Source: Planctomycetaceae bacterium
Lineage (GTDB): Bacteria > Planctomycetota > Planctomycetia > Pirellulales > Pirellulaceae
Reading direction: 5' to 3'
Assembly (NCBI GenBank): GCA_027487485.1
Contig: JAIYDN010000112.1
Span: 1-64,000 of the forward strand
DNA: 64,000 bases
Shown piece by piece: positions 53,948 through 63,400 of the stretch. Both the position numbers and the translations under genes were made by a program. Position 1 is the first letter of the stretch. Each line of letters opens with the position of its first letter. The notes below the pieces were generated by a model. The model made no database searches, had not been told where the DNA came from, and was given only the letters and a program-made list of their open reading frames with translations.

Positions 53948-55138
53948 ATGCATCAGCCAATGCGGCGGCCTAGAGTCCTTTTTGTAACGCGACGGTTCTG
54001 GCCGTTTATCGACGACGCTTGCCTTCGTTTGCTTTACCAAACGGAGGTCATGAAACGATCCGAGATGGATGTTACCGTGTTGACGGCTCGTTGGCATTCA
54101 AGCTGGCCCGAATTTTGTCTATGCCGCGAGGTTCCCGTCTTTCGCTTGCTTCCAGGCCCAAACAACAATTGGAACGAAAATCACTTCCAAAAAAACTGCT
54201 TGGCTTGGATCACGAAACATCTAGCCAATTTTGATTGCATCTATGTCGATCGTTCCGATTCCTTGCTCAGCTCTATCGCCAGCAAAGCCGCCAAATGGAA
54301 CATCCCGGTCATTGCTCGGTTTGCTCCGGATGACACCGGTTTCGGACTCTGCAACGGCCTAAAGATCAATCAGCATGCGATGGCAGAACATTGCCGTCGT
54401 AGCTCCTATGTCGTGTGCTCCAGCCCACGAGCCCATCGATTGCTGATTTCGCAAGGTATCTGTGAACCCAAAATCGTACGCATTTCCGACTGTGATTGGG
54501 ATCGTGCGAGCGGAATCAGCAGAGCTACCACCGAACAAAAAACGGCTGCCAGTAGGGCATTGTTCGAAATGAGCAGCGATTTCGTTACCCCAGCACGCAC
54601 CGCTGTGGTCGTCCATCTTGGGATCTCAGAGGCCAAGCGCCTCCGAGCCGTCATCAAGTCCGTTTGCGATCTTCTGGACGCAGGTGGCTTGGTGCGAATG
54701 TGGATCATCGGCTACGGACTGCCTCCCAACTTGCTTCACGATTTAATCAAGTCGCGAGGCTGGCATCGTGAGATCCTGCTGTTTGATGGTTTTGACGACC
54801 TGCAGGAATTGGTCCAGGTTGCAGACTTGGCAATCGTCTCCAATCCCGAAGAAACGTTACAATACTCGCTTCCCTTGATTGCTCAGGCAAGTCTCCCCGC
54901 GATCATTTCGGATTGTTCGGAAGCTCGTGCTTGGCTTCCAAGCTCCCATCACTCTCAACTCTATTCCAGCGACCCCATGTTTGACGAGAAGCTCAACGAC
55001 TGGTTAAGCCATCGAGCTACCTGGCAAGATCAAGCCGCTACTTTACGACAGAGCCTTCGACGAATCGGATCGGCGGAAGAATCCGCGCAAAAGTGGCTCT
55101 CCCTGTTCCGCGAATCCTGCATCGACCCAACTCCATGA
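53948..55138 (+). CDS. GT4-like glycosyltransferase
   Basis: 396 aa. The N-terminal domain begins PRVLFVTRRFWPFIDD and has a TVLTARWH strand. The C-terminal domain has the GT-B pattern: IIGYGLPPNLLHDLI, ILLFDGFDDLQELVQVADLAIVSNPEE and LPLIAQASLPAIISD. This fits a GT4-type retaining transferase of the GT-B fold. No signal peptide is seen, so it acts in the cytoplasm, perhaps on membrane-linked glycans. Sugar and acceptor are unknown. It overlaps the next GT gene by ATGA (55135-55138), and hpt lies 10 nt upstream. Confidence 0.75.
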   Translation: MHQPMRRPRVLFVTRRFWPFIDDACLRLLYQTEVMKRSEMDVTVLTARWHSSWPEFCLCREVPVFRLLPGPNNNWNENHFQKNCLAWITKHLANFDCIYVDRSDSLLSSIASKAAKWNIPVIARFAPDDTGFGLCNGLKINQHAMAEHCRRSSYVVCSSPRAHRLLISQGICEPKIVRISDCDWDRASGISRATTEQKTAASRALFEMSSDFVTPARTAVVVHLGISEAKRLRAVIKSVCDLLDAGGLVRMWIIGYGLPPNLLHDLIKSRGWHREILLFDGFDDLQELVQVADLAIVSNPEETLQYSLPLIAQASLPAIISDCSEARAWLPSSHHSQLYSSDPMFDEKLNDWLSHRATWQDQAATLRQSLRRIGSAEESAQKWLSLFRESCIDPTP

Positions 55139-56247
55139 AGACTCGTGTCTGTCTGATTATCCCTACTCTGGATCAAGGTGGCGCCGAGAAGCAGCTGTGC
55201 TTACTCGCTCAAGGCTTGGCCCAACACCACCCTAACATCGAACCCATCGTTATTGTTTTGACTCGGACGGGACCGCGCGAATCGGAACTGATCGCTTCCG
55301 GCATTGCGGTGCATCACGTTCATAAGCGATTCAAATTAGATCCCTTCGCTTGGCTCAGGCTGAAAGCACTTCTGACTCAACTTAAGCCTGATGTCGTACA
55401 TACATGGTTGTTTGCCGCCAATGCCTATGGACGTACCGCAGCGATCGCAGCCAAAGTGCCCGTCATCTTGGGCTCGGAACGTTCGGTCGATCCCTGGAAA
55501 GGCAGTGTTCAGCTCTGGATCGATCGTGCTCTCGCCGGTCGAACCAACGGCCTCACCGCCAACAGCCAAGGCACCATCGATTTTTATTCCAAACATGGTA
55601 TCGCCTCCAGCCATTTTACCCTTATCCCCAACGGCATTGAACCGTCGGCTGCGCCCAGCATCTCCAAGGAAGAAGCCTTTGAACGAATGGGAGTCTCGCC
55701 CAACCAACGAGTGATCTTGTCGGTCGGACGCCTCTGGCATCAAAAAGGCTACAAAGAACTGATCTGGACCGCCGAACTTGTGCGTATCGCACGCGGTGAC
55801 ACTTGCTACGTGATCATTGGTGAAGGCCCGGAACGGCAGCGACTGGAGCAATACCGCGATAATGTCCAAGGTGGCGCAAGCGTCAAGCTGCTTGGCGAAA
55901 GAACCGATGTTGCCTCGTTGATGCCCCACTGCGATGTTTTGTGGAACGGCAGCCTCTACGAAGGGCAATCGAATGTCATTCTGGAAGCGATGCAAATGGG
56001 CCTGCCCGTCGTTGCATCCGACATACCTGGCAACGCAGAACTGATCCAGCAAGACAAAACGGGAATGCTGTATCCCGTCGGACAATCCGAACCGCTCGCG
56101 AGACTTACCAACCGAATCTTCAATGATCCTGCCCTTCGAGATTCGCTTGTTGAAAACGCAAAGCACCGCATAGAATCTAACCATTCCGTCAAGGAAATGG
56201 TCCAGCGCCATGCGACTCTCTACCTCGAAAAATCCTCACGGTCATGA
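55135..56247 (+). CDS. GT4 family glycosyltransferase
   Basis: 370 aa. The start MKTRVCLIIPTLDQGGAEKQL is the typical GT4 N-terminus. The donor-binding C-terminal domain reads VILSVGRLWHQKGYKELI, VIIGEGPERQRLE, VKLLGERTDV, and NGSLYEGQSNVILEAMQMGLPVVASDIPGN with the EAMxxGxPVVA signature. This is a GT-B retaining transferase of cytoplasmic glycan assembly. The longest frame starts at GTG 55093; ATG 55135 is chosen because it overlaps the previous stop by ATGA. It overlaps the following LarA-like gene in the same way. A 291-codon antisense frame over it is a shadow. Confidence 0.85.
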   Translation: MKTRVCLIIPTLDQGGAEKQLCLLAQGLAQHHPNIEPIVIVLTRTGPRESELIASGIAVHHVHKRFKLDPFAWLRLKALLTQLKPDVVHTWLFAANAYGRTAAIAAKVPVILGSERSVDPWKGSVQLWIDRALAGRTNGLTANSQGTIDFYSKHGIASSHFTLIPNGIEPSAAPSISKEEAFERMGVSPNQRVILSVGRLWHQKGYKELIWTAELVRIARGDTCYVIIGEGPERQRLEQYRDNVQGGASVKLLGERTDVASLMPHCDVLWNGSLYEGQSNVILEAMQMGLPVVASDIPGNAELIQQDKTGMLYPVGQSEPLARLTNRIFNDPALRDSLVENAKHRIESNHSVKEMVQRHATLYLEKSSRS

Positions 56248-57437
56248 TCCAATCCACCCATTACGAGCTCCGAATCGGAGACCGAGTTCTCGCGTTGAAG
56301 CTTCCGTCGCACGCGATCGAGCTGCGTCCCAACACAATCGCCACCGATCGAACCATGCAAGATTGGATCGAATCTTGCCTGAATGAACCCCTAGAGTTTC
56401 CGCCGCTGCCTCTCGCGATTTTGGATGATGACCGAATCGCTATCGCCGTTGAAGATGGCGTGCCCGAAGCCAACGCGATTGTCTGCGCTCTGGTGCGTTA
56501 TTTGGTTCAACACGGGACACAGCAAACACTGATTACGGTTGTCTTGGGTTCAGACAATCAAGACTGGCGCGACCGATTGCTTGGCGAACTTGCTAACGAT
56601 GACCTCAACGAGGTGCGAATTGTCAAACACGACCCCACCAACCAAGAATCGCATGGCTACGTAGGGGCAAGCCAATCCGCAGACCCTATTTACATCCAAC
56701 GCGATTTGTTTGAAGCGGAAGTGGTCCTGCCGATCTATTGCATTCGCACCCCAGAATCGCCCAGCGCTAGCGACAAGTACGGAATGTCCCCAAGCTTTGC
56801 AAATGCCGACACACAGCATCGCTGGAATTTAGCTTGGCTTGAAGACAACATTCAACACCTGCATCTTCAGGAAAAACTGAGCCATGAAGCTGGATGGTTG
56901 ATGGGGGTACAATTCGCAATCGCGGTAGTTCCTTCAAGCGATGGCCGCGTCTCTGCAATACTTGGCGGGAACGCAGATCATGTCTTCCGTCAAGCAAGCG
57001 AACTGGTCCGAATCGAAAGCAAACCTCTCAACGGCAACCATTCTTTGGTCCTGGCGTTCGTCGAAGGGGACCGATCTCAACAATCTTGGATGAATATCGC
57101 TAGAGCCGCAGCCCACGCAGACATGCAATTGGATTCTCAAGGAAGCGTCGTCATCTGCTCCGACATCGACCACCTTTCCATCGGTATGCAACAGCTTGCA
57201 ACCGACGAACAAGATGAACACCTCCAACGAAGATTGCTGAAGAGCGATTTGGAGGATGCGTTTGCGGCTGCTGTTATCAGCTCCATCCAAGGCCGCCGCA
57301 GTGTTTATTTGATGTCCAAAATCCCTGCTTCCCAAATTGAAAGCCTGGGTCTTGCTTTCATTGAAACCGCGGAGGATATCGAACGGCTTTGCGCTTCGGC
57401 CGACGGCGTTTGCGCCATGCGATCCGCCCAATTCTAA
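56244..57437 (+). CDS. LarA/DUF2088-like protein
   Basis: 397 aa. The N-terminal half resembles the LarA (lactate racemase) N-domain: PPLPLAILDDDRIAIAVEDG, ALVRYLVQHGTQQTLITVVLG and VRIVKHDPTNQESHGYVG. In true LarA the strand after ITVVLG carries a GTH(R) motif with a catalytic histidine; here it reads GSDNQ, so that histidine is missing. The downstream cofactor-lysine region is also not clear. It may have lost racemase activity or use another sugar or hydroxy-acid substrate. Its ATG overlaps the stop of the GT4 gene (ATGA), so it belongs to the glycosyltransferase run. The convergent M50 protease gene lies 15 nt further. Confidence 0.6.
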   Translation: MIQSTHYELRIGDRVLALKLPSHAIELRPNTIATDRTMQDWIESCLNEPLEFPPLPLAILDDDRIAIAVEDGVPEANAIVCALVRYLVQHGTQQTLITVVLGSDNQDWRDRLLGELANDDLNEVRIVKHDPTNQESHGYVGASQSADPIYIQRDLFEAEVVLPIYCIRTPESPSASDKYGMSPSFANADTQHRWNLAWLEDNIQHLHLQEKLSHEAGWLMGVQFAIAVVPSSDGRVSAILGGNADHVFRQASELVRIESKPLNGNHSLVLAFVEGDRSQQSWMNIARAAAHADMQLDSQGSVVICSDIDHLSIGMQQLATDEQDEHLQRRLLKSDLEDAFAAAVISSIQGRRSVYLMSKIPASQIESLGLAFIETAEDIERLCASADGVCAMRSAQF

Positions 57438-57452
57438 AGTCCGCCTTCAAGT

Positions 57453-58511
57453 TCACATCACGATGATGGGACGCAAAGGAATGCACAAAAACGGAATCGC
57501 CAACGACAGTGCACCAATGATTATTCGTGCCGTCCCGAGCGGAACGTCATCGTCTCGGCTGGGGGGATGCGTTATTCCCATCAATGGGATCAACAACAAC
57601 ATGATGATGAACTCCGGCTGTCCGTAGGTGTAGCTCGTGTAAATCACGTAGCCAATGCATGCCAGATATGCAAACCAAGCCAAGGGTCTGGAGCCACGTC
57701 CCAGCAATCCGAATATCACGTGTCCGCCGTCGAGTTGACTTATCGGAACCATATTCAGACCCGTCACCAAAAAACCGACCCAAGCAGCCATCAACAACGG
57801 ATTCATAGATTCGTTGCTGATGCTGTTGCTCTTGAGCATCGTTCCACCTGCGATGTCCACCTCTTCCCCTGCCGGATCGGTTAACGGCAACGCTGCAGAT
57901 AACCACTGAATCACCAAAGGTTGACCAAACTGAATGGATTTTCCTCGAGTTTCGGGGGGCTCACCATACATGAGCCCAAGGGCTGCGATGGGAATGGCAA
58001 AGACAAGTCCCGCCAATGGCCCCGCGAGTCCAATATCAAAGATCTGTTTTCTATCCGCTTTGAGTCCATCCATCAGAATAACAGCACCACACGTGCCGGC
58101 TGGACTGATTGGGAACGGAATGAAAATCGGTAGACTCGACTGGATACGATACCAACGCGTCACAAAGTAATGCCCCAGTTCGTGCGCTCCTAAAATGATC
58201 GTCAACGAAACGGAAAACAAAAGTCCGGGAAACCAATTCGCTAACACATGCCGACGGACTTCGAATAGAGAGCCGCGTTGCTGCGCCTCCTCCATCAAAT
58301 AAACAGGTGACCAAGCCGTAATTCCCGCCCACGTCATCGACAGAAGAGTTGCAAACAACAACAGCGTTGGGACCAACCATTTCGGCCTTGTCGGCTTACG
58401 TATCGGAATCGTTGGTTGCGCAGCATCCTCTTGATGGACGCGATCAAGATTCAAGCCGAAAACTGCGAGCGTCCGTTCGGCTCCGTCTGCAAGTTTACCC
58501 TGATTGCTCAT
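57453..58511 (-). CDS. Membrane site-2 metalloprotease (peptidase M50)
   Basis: 352 aa. Residues ~110-114 are HELGH in ILGAHELGHYF, the zinc site of M50 proteases, and the partner LNMVPISQLDGGHV supplies the third ligand. About six hydrophobic helices surround them. Such enzymes cut peptide bonds inside the membrane, for example anti-sigma factors. An N-terminal ~45-residue soluble stretch precedes the first helix. The longest frame begins at TTG 58562, inside a copy of the dispersed repeat; ATG 58511 (MSNQGKLADGAER) is chosen, although its ribosome site is weak. No sigma or anti-sigma gene is adjacent. Confidence 0.8.
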   Translation of the reverse strand: MSNQGKLADGAERTLAVFGLNLDRVHQEDAAQPTIPIRKPTRPKWLVPTLLLFATLLSMTWAGITAWSPVYLMEEAQQRGSLFEVRRHVLANWFPGLLFSVSLTIILGAHELGHYFVTRWYRIQSSLPIFIPFPISPAGTCGAVILMDGLKADRKQIFDIGLAGPLAGLVFAIPIAALGLMYGEPPETRGKSIQFGQPLVIQWLSAALPLTDPAGEEVDIAGGTMLKSNSISNESMNPLLMAAWVGFLVTGLNMVPISQLDGGHVIFGLLGRGSRPLAWFAYLACIGYVIYTSYTYGQPEFIIMLLLIPLMGITHPPSRDDDVPLGTARIIIGALSLAIPFLCIPLRPIIVM

Positions 58512-58552
58512 AGAAATCGTGTGCGTCTTCAAGTCGAAGGAATGGTTTTCAC

Positions 58553-58652
58553 TGAGCCGCAAGCGCTAGCTGCGACGAATCAATGTTGCGATGCATAACG
58601 CGGCTAGCGCCTGCGGCTCAGTGGGAATAGCGCGGCTATCGCCTGCGGCTCA
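58553..58652. repeat. Dispersed intergenic repeat, one direct and two inverted units
   Basis: TGAGCCGCAAGCGCTAGCTG (from 58553, running to 58574) faces CGCGGCTAGCGCCTGCGGCT (from 58599, running to 58620) as an imperfect inverted pair with 24 nt between. A third unit, CGCGGCTATCGCCTGCGGCT, starts at 58631 and runs to 58652. The cluster lies between the start of the M50 gene and the end of apt. It is the clearest copy of the family also seen at 39674 and 53216. Confidence 0.75.
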
Positions 58653-58675
58653 AATGGTTGGAAACCTTCGACATT

Positions 58676-59206
58676 CTAGTACTGAAGCAAGCTGAAAATA
58701 TTGAACGGTTGCAACCGCGATCGACCCTTCAAGCCGGTTAGCTCAATGCAAAACAAGCAGCCAGCGACCTCTACGTCGTTGTTGGCTAACAGCTTGCAAC
58801 ACGCCTCCACGGTTCCCCCGGTCGCCAAGAGATCGTCAACGACGAGAACGCGTTGCCCAGCGACAACAGCATCCTTATGCATTTCAAGCGTATCGCTTCC
58901 GTATTCCAAGTCGTAGCTAAATGAGTGCTTCTCAAACGGCAGCTTGCCTGGCTTGCGTACTGGTACAAAAGCCGCTCCAAGCTCCAACGCTAGGGGGGCA
59001 GCAAAAATGAATCCTCGCGCTTCAGCAGCCACCAGACTATCGATCTTCTGACCTCGAAAGGGATCCGCCATCCGTGCAATCGTCTCGCGAAACGCGTCGA
59101 CATTGCCCAACAGCGGGGTGATATCCTTGAACAAAATCCCAGGCTTAGGAAAATCGGGAACATTGCGGATGTATTGTGTCAGGTCCAAGGAAGGATTGCG
59201 TACCAT
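58676..59206 (-). CDS. apt: Adenine phosphoribosyltransferase
   Basis: 176 aa, the usual length. It salvages adenine to AMP. The family start [21 protein letters not shown] is exact, followed by [29 protein letters not shown] and the PRPP motif [16 protein letters not shown] 59206 fits the family N-terminus. It lies downstream of the GT9 gene on the same strand with a 63-nt gap that shows no special structure. Confidence 0.95.
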   Translation of the reverse strand: MVRNPSLDLTQYIRNVPDFPKPGILFKDITPLLGNVDAFRETIARMADPFRGQKIDSLVAAEARGFIFAAPLALELGAAFVPVRKPGKLPFEKHSFSYDLEYGSDTLEMHKDAVVAGQRVLVVDDLLATGGTVEACCKLLANNDVEVAGCLFCIELTGLKGRSRLQPFNIFSLLQY

Positions 59207-59269
59207 AGAAATTTGCGTCTAGAAAGAAATGGCTTAAATCGTGCGACAAGCCGCAGATTGTAACACCAA

Positions 59270-60388
59270 TCAAGCCGCGGTTCTAGGAAGCATGACACCC
59301 TGATTCAGGATCGGTAAGCGATCGCGGGGCGAATCCCAACCCGGTAACGACAATTGCAACTGATCCAGAACTGCAGCGACCACCATCGGATAGGTCAGCC
59401 CGTGCATGCAATTGTTGTGAACCAACGGGCATTTGTCCTTGCCACAGGGCTGACAAGCCATCGGAATATTCACAACCCGCTCAGGCAGATTGTACGTTTT
59501 GTACTTGTCGGCCGCAGTCGGCCCAAACAATGCCACGACGCGACGATTCAAAGCCGCCGCCATATGCCTAGGCCCACTGTCCGAAGAAACAACCACGCTG
59601 GCTTGTTCCATCACAGCTTTGCTCAACCCCATCGGCAAGTGTTCGACTCGTCCCATGCTCTTGACTCGTGGATGCCCAGCTCCAAACTCGATGGCATTCG
59701 ACTTCTGGCGGTCACCAGGCCCAGAGTGAATGATCACTTGCAGCCCATGCTGAACGGCGAGCTCCTTAGCCGCCCGGCTGGCATGACCGGCGGGCCACTG
59801 CTTCGCTTCGGACATGGCTGCCGCAGAATTGATGACGACCGTCGGATGATTCCAATCAAATCCGAAGGAATCAAACATGTCCTTCGCTGCCGATCGGTCG
59901 GATTCCGTAACCCAAATCTTCATGGATGGGTCATTCACCTCGCAACCAAGATAGTCAGCAATCTTTAGGTAATAATCGATGGTTGATAGCTCTCGGTTGT
60001 CCACCCCATTTTGCAAGACTGGGATCCGATCGGTAAGCAACCACGACCTGCCATCTTTGGCAAACCCAACTCGCTGCTTGGCTCCACTCAGGTATCCAAT
60101 CAATCCCGCCGAAAGTGAGTTCGGGAGCAAAATGATAGAGTCAAATTCCTGACGCTTCAGCTCTTGAACCAAGCCTCGACGGGAAAACACCTTGGGATCC
60201 TTCGACTTCGGCTTGAAGGTGATGGATTGATCAACCTCTGGCATTCCTTCCAGAACCGCAATCGGTGCGTACCTTCCTACAAGGCACAGATGAGTTATCT
60301 TGCTCAGCCCTTGTCGGATCGCTCGAATCGTAGGTGTTGCCATGCAAGCATCACCCACCCAAGTTGGTAGTAGTATTGCGGTCTTCAT
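59270..60388 (-). CDS. GT9 family heptosyltransferase (WaaF-like)
   Basis: 372 aa. The GT9 features are present: MKTAILLPTWVGDACMATPT at the start, ILLPNSLSAGLIGYLSGAKQRVGF, and the later SSDSGPRHMAAALNRRVVALFGPT nucleotide-sugar segment. A CQPCGKDKCPL run with cysteines near the C-terminus is typical of WaaF-type proteins. It should transfer a heptose or related sugar to a lipid A-like core, in agreement with the reported lipopolysaccharide genes of planctomycetes; the true acceptor is unknown. ATG 60388 is the natural start. It is 44 nt downstream of the FtsK/EssC-like gene. Confidence 0.85.
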   Translation of the reverse strand: MKTAILLPTWVGDACMATPTIRAIRQGLSKITHLCLVGRYAPIAVLEGMPEVDQSITFKPKSKDPKVFSRRGLVQELKRQEFDSIILLPNSLSAGLIGYLSGAKQRVGFAKDGRSWLLTDRIPVLQNGVDNRELSTIDYYLKIADYLGCEVNDPSMKIWVTESDRSAAKDMFDSFGFDWNHPTVVINSAAAMSEAKQWPAGHASRAAKELAVQHGLQVIIHSGPGDRQKSNAIEFGAGHPRVKSMGRVEHLPMGLSKAVMEQASVVVSSDSGPRHMAAALNRRVVALFGPTAADKYKTYNLPERVVNIPMACQPCGKDKCPLVHNNCMHGLTYPMVVAAVLDQLQLSLPGWDSPRDRLPILNQGVMLPRTAA

Positions 60389-60432
60389 GATCTGGGTAAG
60401 AGATAGAAGATCGGCAACTTACAAGTCAAGAT

Positions 60433-63400
60433 CTATCGCGACAACTTTTCCAAAGTCTGACCGAGTGCATAGGGACGCAGTTTGATAGCTTTCCCTTCGA
60501 CATCATCATGGACCAACACCACGTACCGATCAAGTCGATTGGCCGTATTGGCATCGATCAGCTGGTTCGAATCGGAAGCACTCATCTGCATCAGAATTCG
60601 GAGCTCGATGTCTCGCAAAGCTTGCCGTGAAATCCATCGTGTTAAGGTCCCAGCCGAATCCGACCATATCCAAACATGCATGCCAAGCGCAGGCCCATCG
60701 CGCAAAAGATTAGCAAGAACCGCGTCTGGCTTAGCGGGACCTCCTGCATCGTCGCCAAACGAATACTCCTCTCCTTTTCGAAGCTCTCGAAAACGCGCAA
60801 TGTTCGCTACCGCAATAATCATGCTGGGATGCAAGTCGTCGGGCAAAGCCGATCTTCGATCCAGCTCTACTTGCAGGGATTCCATGGCAGAATCCAATCC
60901 ACGCACGTCGGCAATCTGAATCGTACCAGCTGGTCTCTCGCGGAGAACATTCACTAACTGACTCATGTGAGTGTCTTCCTTGCGAGCGCCGTCCAAAAGC
61001 CAGACAGGCGGAAGCCCCGAAGATTCACGGGGTGGCTTTATGGCATCCACAACTCCTACAATCATGGAGGCTAACAGATTGGCTGCACATCCTTCGTCTT
61101 GTCCAACCACCATCACATTTCTTCCAGCGCTGCGCGACAGCACCTTGACCACCGGTGGGTCGATCGACACGCTATCCCCAAGAATCAATGGGCAATTCCC
61201 TTCCTCTTTCGAAAGCGACGATGTCGCCAAGGCAATACTGGCGTCGTCCCATAATGCTGGCTTGTGCCCTTCGAAAACAATTTGTCTCCCCAGCGGATTG
61301 ATCGTTTGCGATTGAGGTGTCGGAAACCGATTCAATTGGGACAGCATCGCAACTTGCGAGTTCTTTTCGACGTAAGCCACTTGGAAGTTTTGATTGCTTT
61401 CAAAACGTCCGCCAGCATCGTTGTAGATAGCCTGACCGGAGTGCCTAAGTCTTTCGGCAACGGTGTTGTCTTCGCTCAAGATGAGCATTGCATCGGCGCT
61501 GTCGCACTGCAATGCAATGCGCACTCCCATTTGCGAAAGAGTCGTTCTCGGTAAAGAATAGGCGCCGCCCAAAGTTTGCGATGCAAGAATCAAATGCACG
61601 CCAAAAGAACGCCCCTGCCGAACGATTCGGTCCATCAACAAAGAAGCTTGTTGAGAAACCTTATCATCCTCTACAAACAGTTCCTGGAATTCATCGATCA
61701 AGATTAAGATTCTCGGCAATGCGTGCTCGGGGTGTTTCTTGGCAAGACTGCCCAGATCCTGAACTCCCCATTGCCGAAACGCTTCGCCCCGAGCGGTCAA
61801 AATCCGATCGACATATTCGAGCGTGCTCACTCCGAATTCACGCTTGCTTTCGATTCCAATCACGTCCGCATGGGAGATCGCGGACTCGGCGTAGACTTGA
61901 AACTCCACCCCCTTCTTAAAATCCAAAAGCACAAGACGCAGTTGGTCCGGTCCATACTTCATCGCCGCACTGGTGATCAAGGTGTGTAGCAAAGAAGACT
62001 TTCCTGAACCCGTTTTGCCCGCAATCAAAACGTGTTGGGCGGTTCCTTGCCCCAGTTTTAAAGAATGAGTTCTTCCGGAGTCCGCAATTCCAATGGGAAT
62101 GGCAAGCCCATCAGCACTTCTCGCTTGTTGCCGTTCTTGCTCAGCAAGCTCGATCGATTCAAAGGGAATAACGCGTTTCCCAAGATTGGTAGTCGCTTCC
62201 ACCTGATGCTCCATGAGCATTTTCAATCGCTCCTCGTCGGGCGGAGACTCGATCTGCAATTCAAATTCTTCCAAGTCAGGATGATCGATGGTTACCAAGG
62301 CAGTTGGCGTATCGTCCCGTGTTGAAGGAGCAAAGTTGAGCTTCAAGCCAAACTCGCGCACCTTAGCCGGATCCGCAAAGGTGGGCCAAGCATGGGTGTC
62401 CGATATCTGAAGAATAACCCCAACACCACATTTCCCGCCCGATGAGAGAATGGAACACAATGACTGCCATGCGTGATCATCGAGCCCAAACGGAAAATTG
62501 GCCCAAACAATCAGCCGGTATGGTACAGCCATCGGCCCCGCGACTTGATTGTACTCGATCAAGTTCTTGTACTTGTCGCGCAGGCTCTGTTGGATGATAT
62601 CTTCGACATGCCTAGCGGCAATCGACAACTGCTCTGCAATATGAATTGGCTGAGTCCATACGCGGTGATTGACAAGTGAGGGATCGACATCTGCCAAGGA
62701 CATCAACCAAGAAAACTGCTTGCCCAACCCCTCGGGATCAATGATCGTGACATTGAGGCTGCCTGGCGGTAATGACGTTTCCGCCCGTAGCACGGTGTTG
62801 CGAAGTAAATCATTCGAAGCTTGCTTGCAATCCGGATGCGTTTCCAGAATCAACGCTCCATGGGACAACAGATCAAAGAAGACAGGCCAACGCACTCCTT
62901 CGTCAAGTCGCGTTTCTGGTAGCCCATCCAACGCAGGGCTGAATGAAGAATTGGGATCGATCTCTCCGATCGGCCACGCAAGAGAATTCCCTTCGCGGAC
63001 CCATGTTCCTTGACTAAAGCTTTCAGCGTTCCAAGTCGGAAACAAGTGCTCCCTTGCTTTTTGAAGATGCTCCATCCGCCCAACGGCTCCATCGCAACCA
63101 AGTCGCCAGCGATTCACAACCAACGCTTGCGATTCCACAAACCGGCTCTGCAGATCCTGAAGGCGCGATTCCAAACTGGACTTTGCCCGCTTAACTTCCT
63201 CGACCTGCTGTTTGGATAACTGCTCGACTTTGGGCTTGCGATCCGAATCGATTTTTCCATGCTGAGTCACTCGGGTCTGAGCAACCTTCTCTCGGAGCAA
63301 TGCACTATTGCGTTGAAGTGATGCCAGATTTTGATTGTAATCCTGCAACAAGCGTTCTCGATTGGCCCGATGGTCCGACTCCAACTTCGCTTGATTCTCA

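Noticed and set aside
55336-56211. 291-codon minus-strand frame over the GT4 gene
   Set aside because: Antisense shadow. The plus strand encodes a clear glycosyltransferase with matching overlaps to both neighbours.
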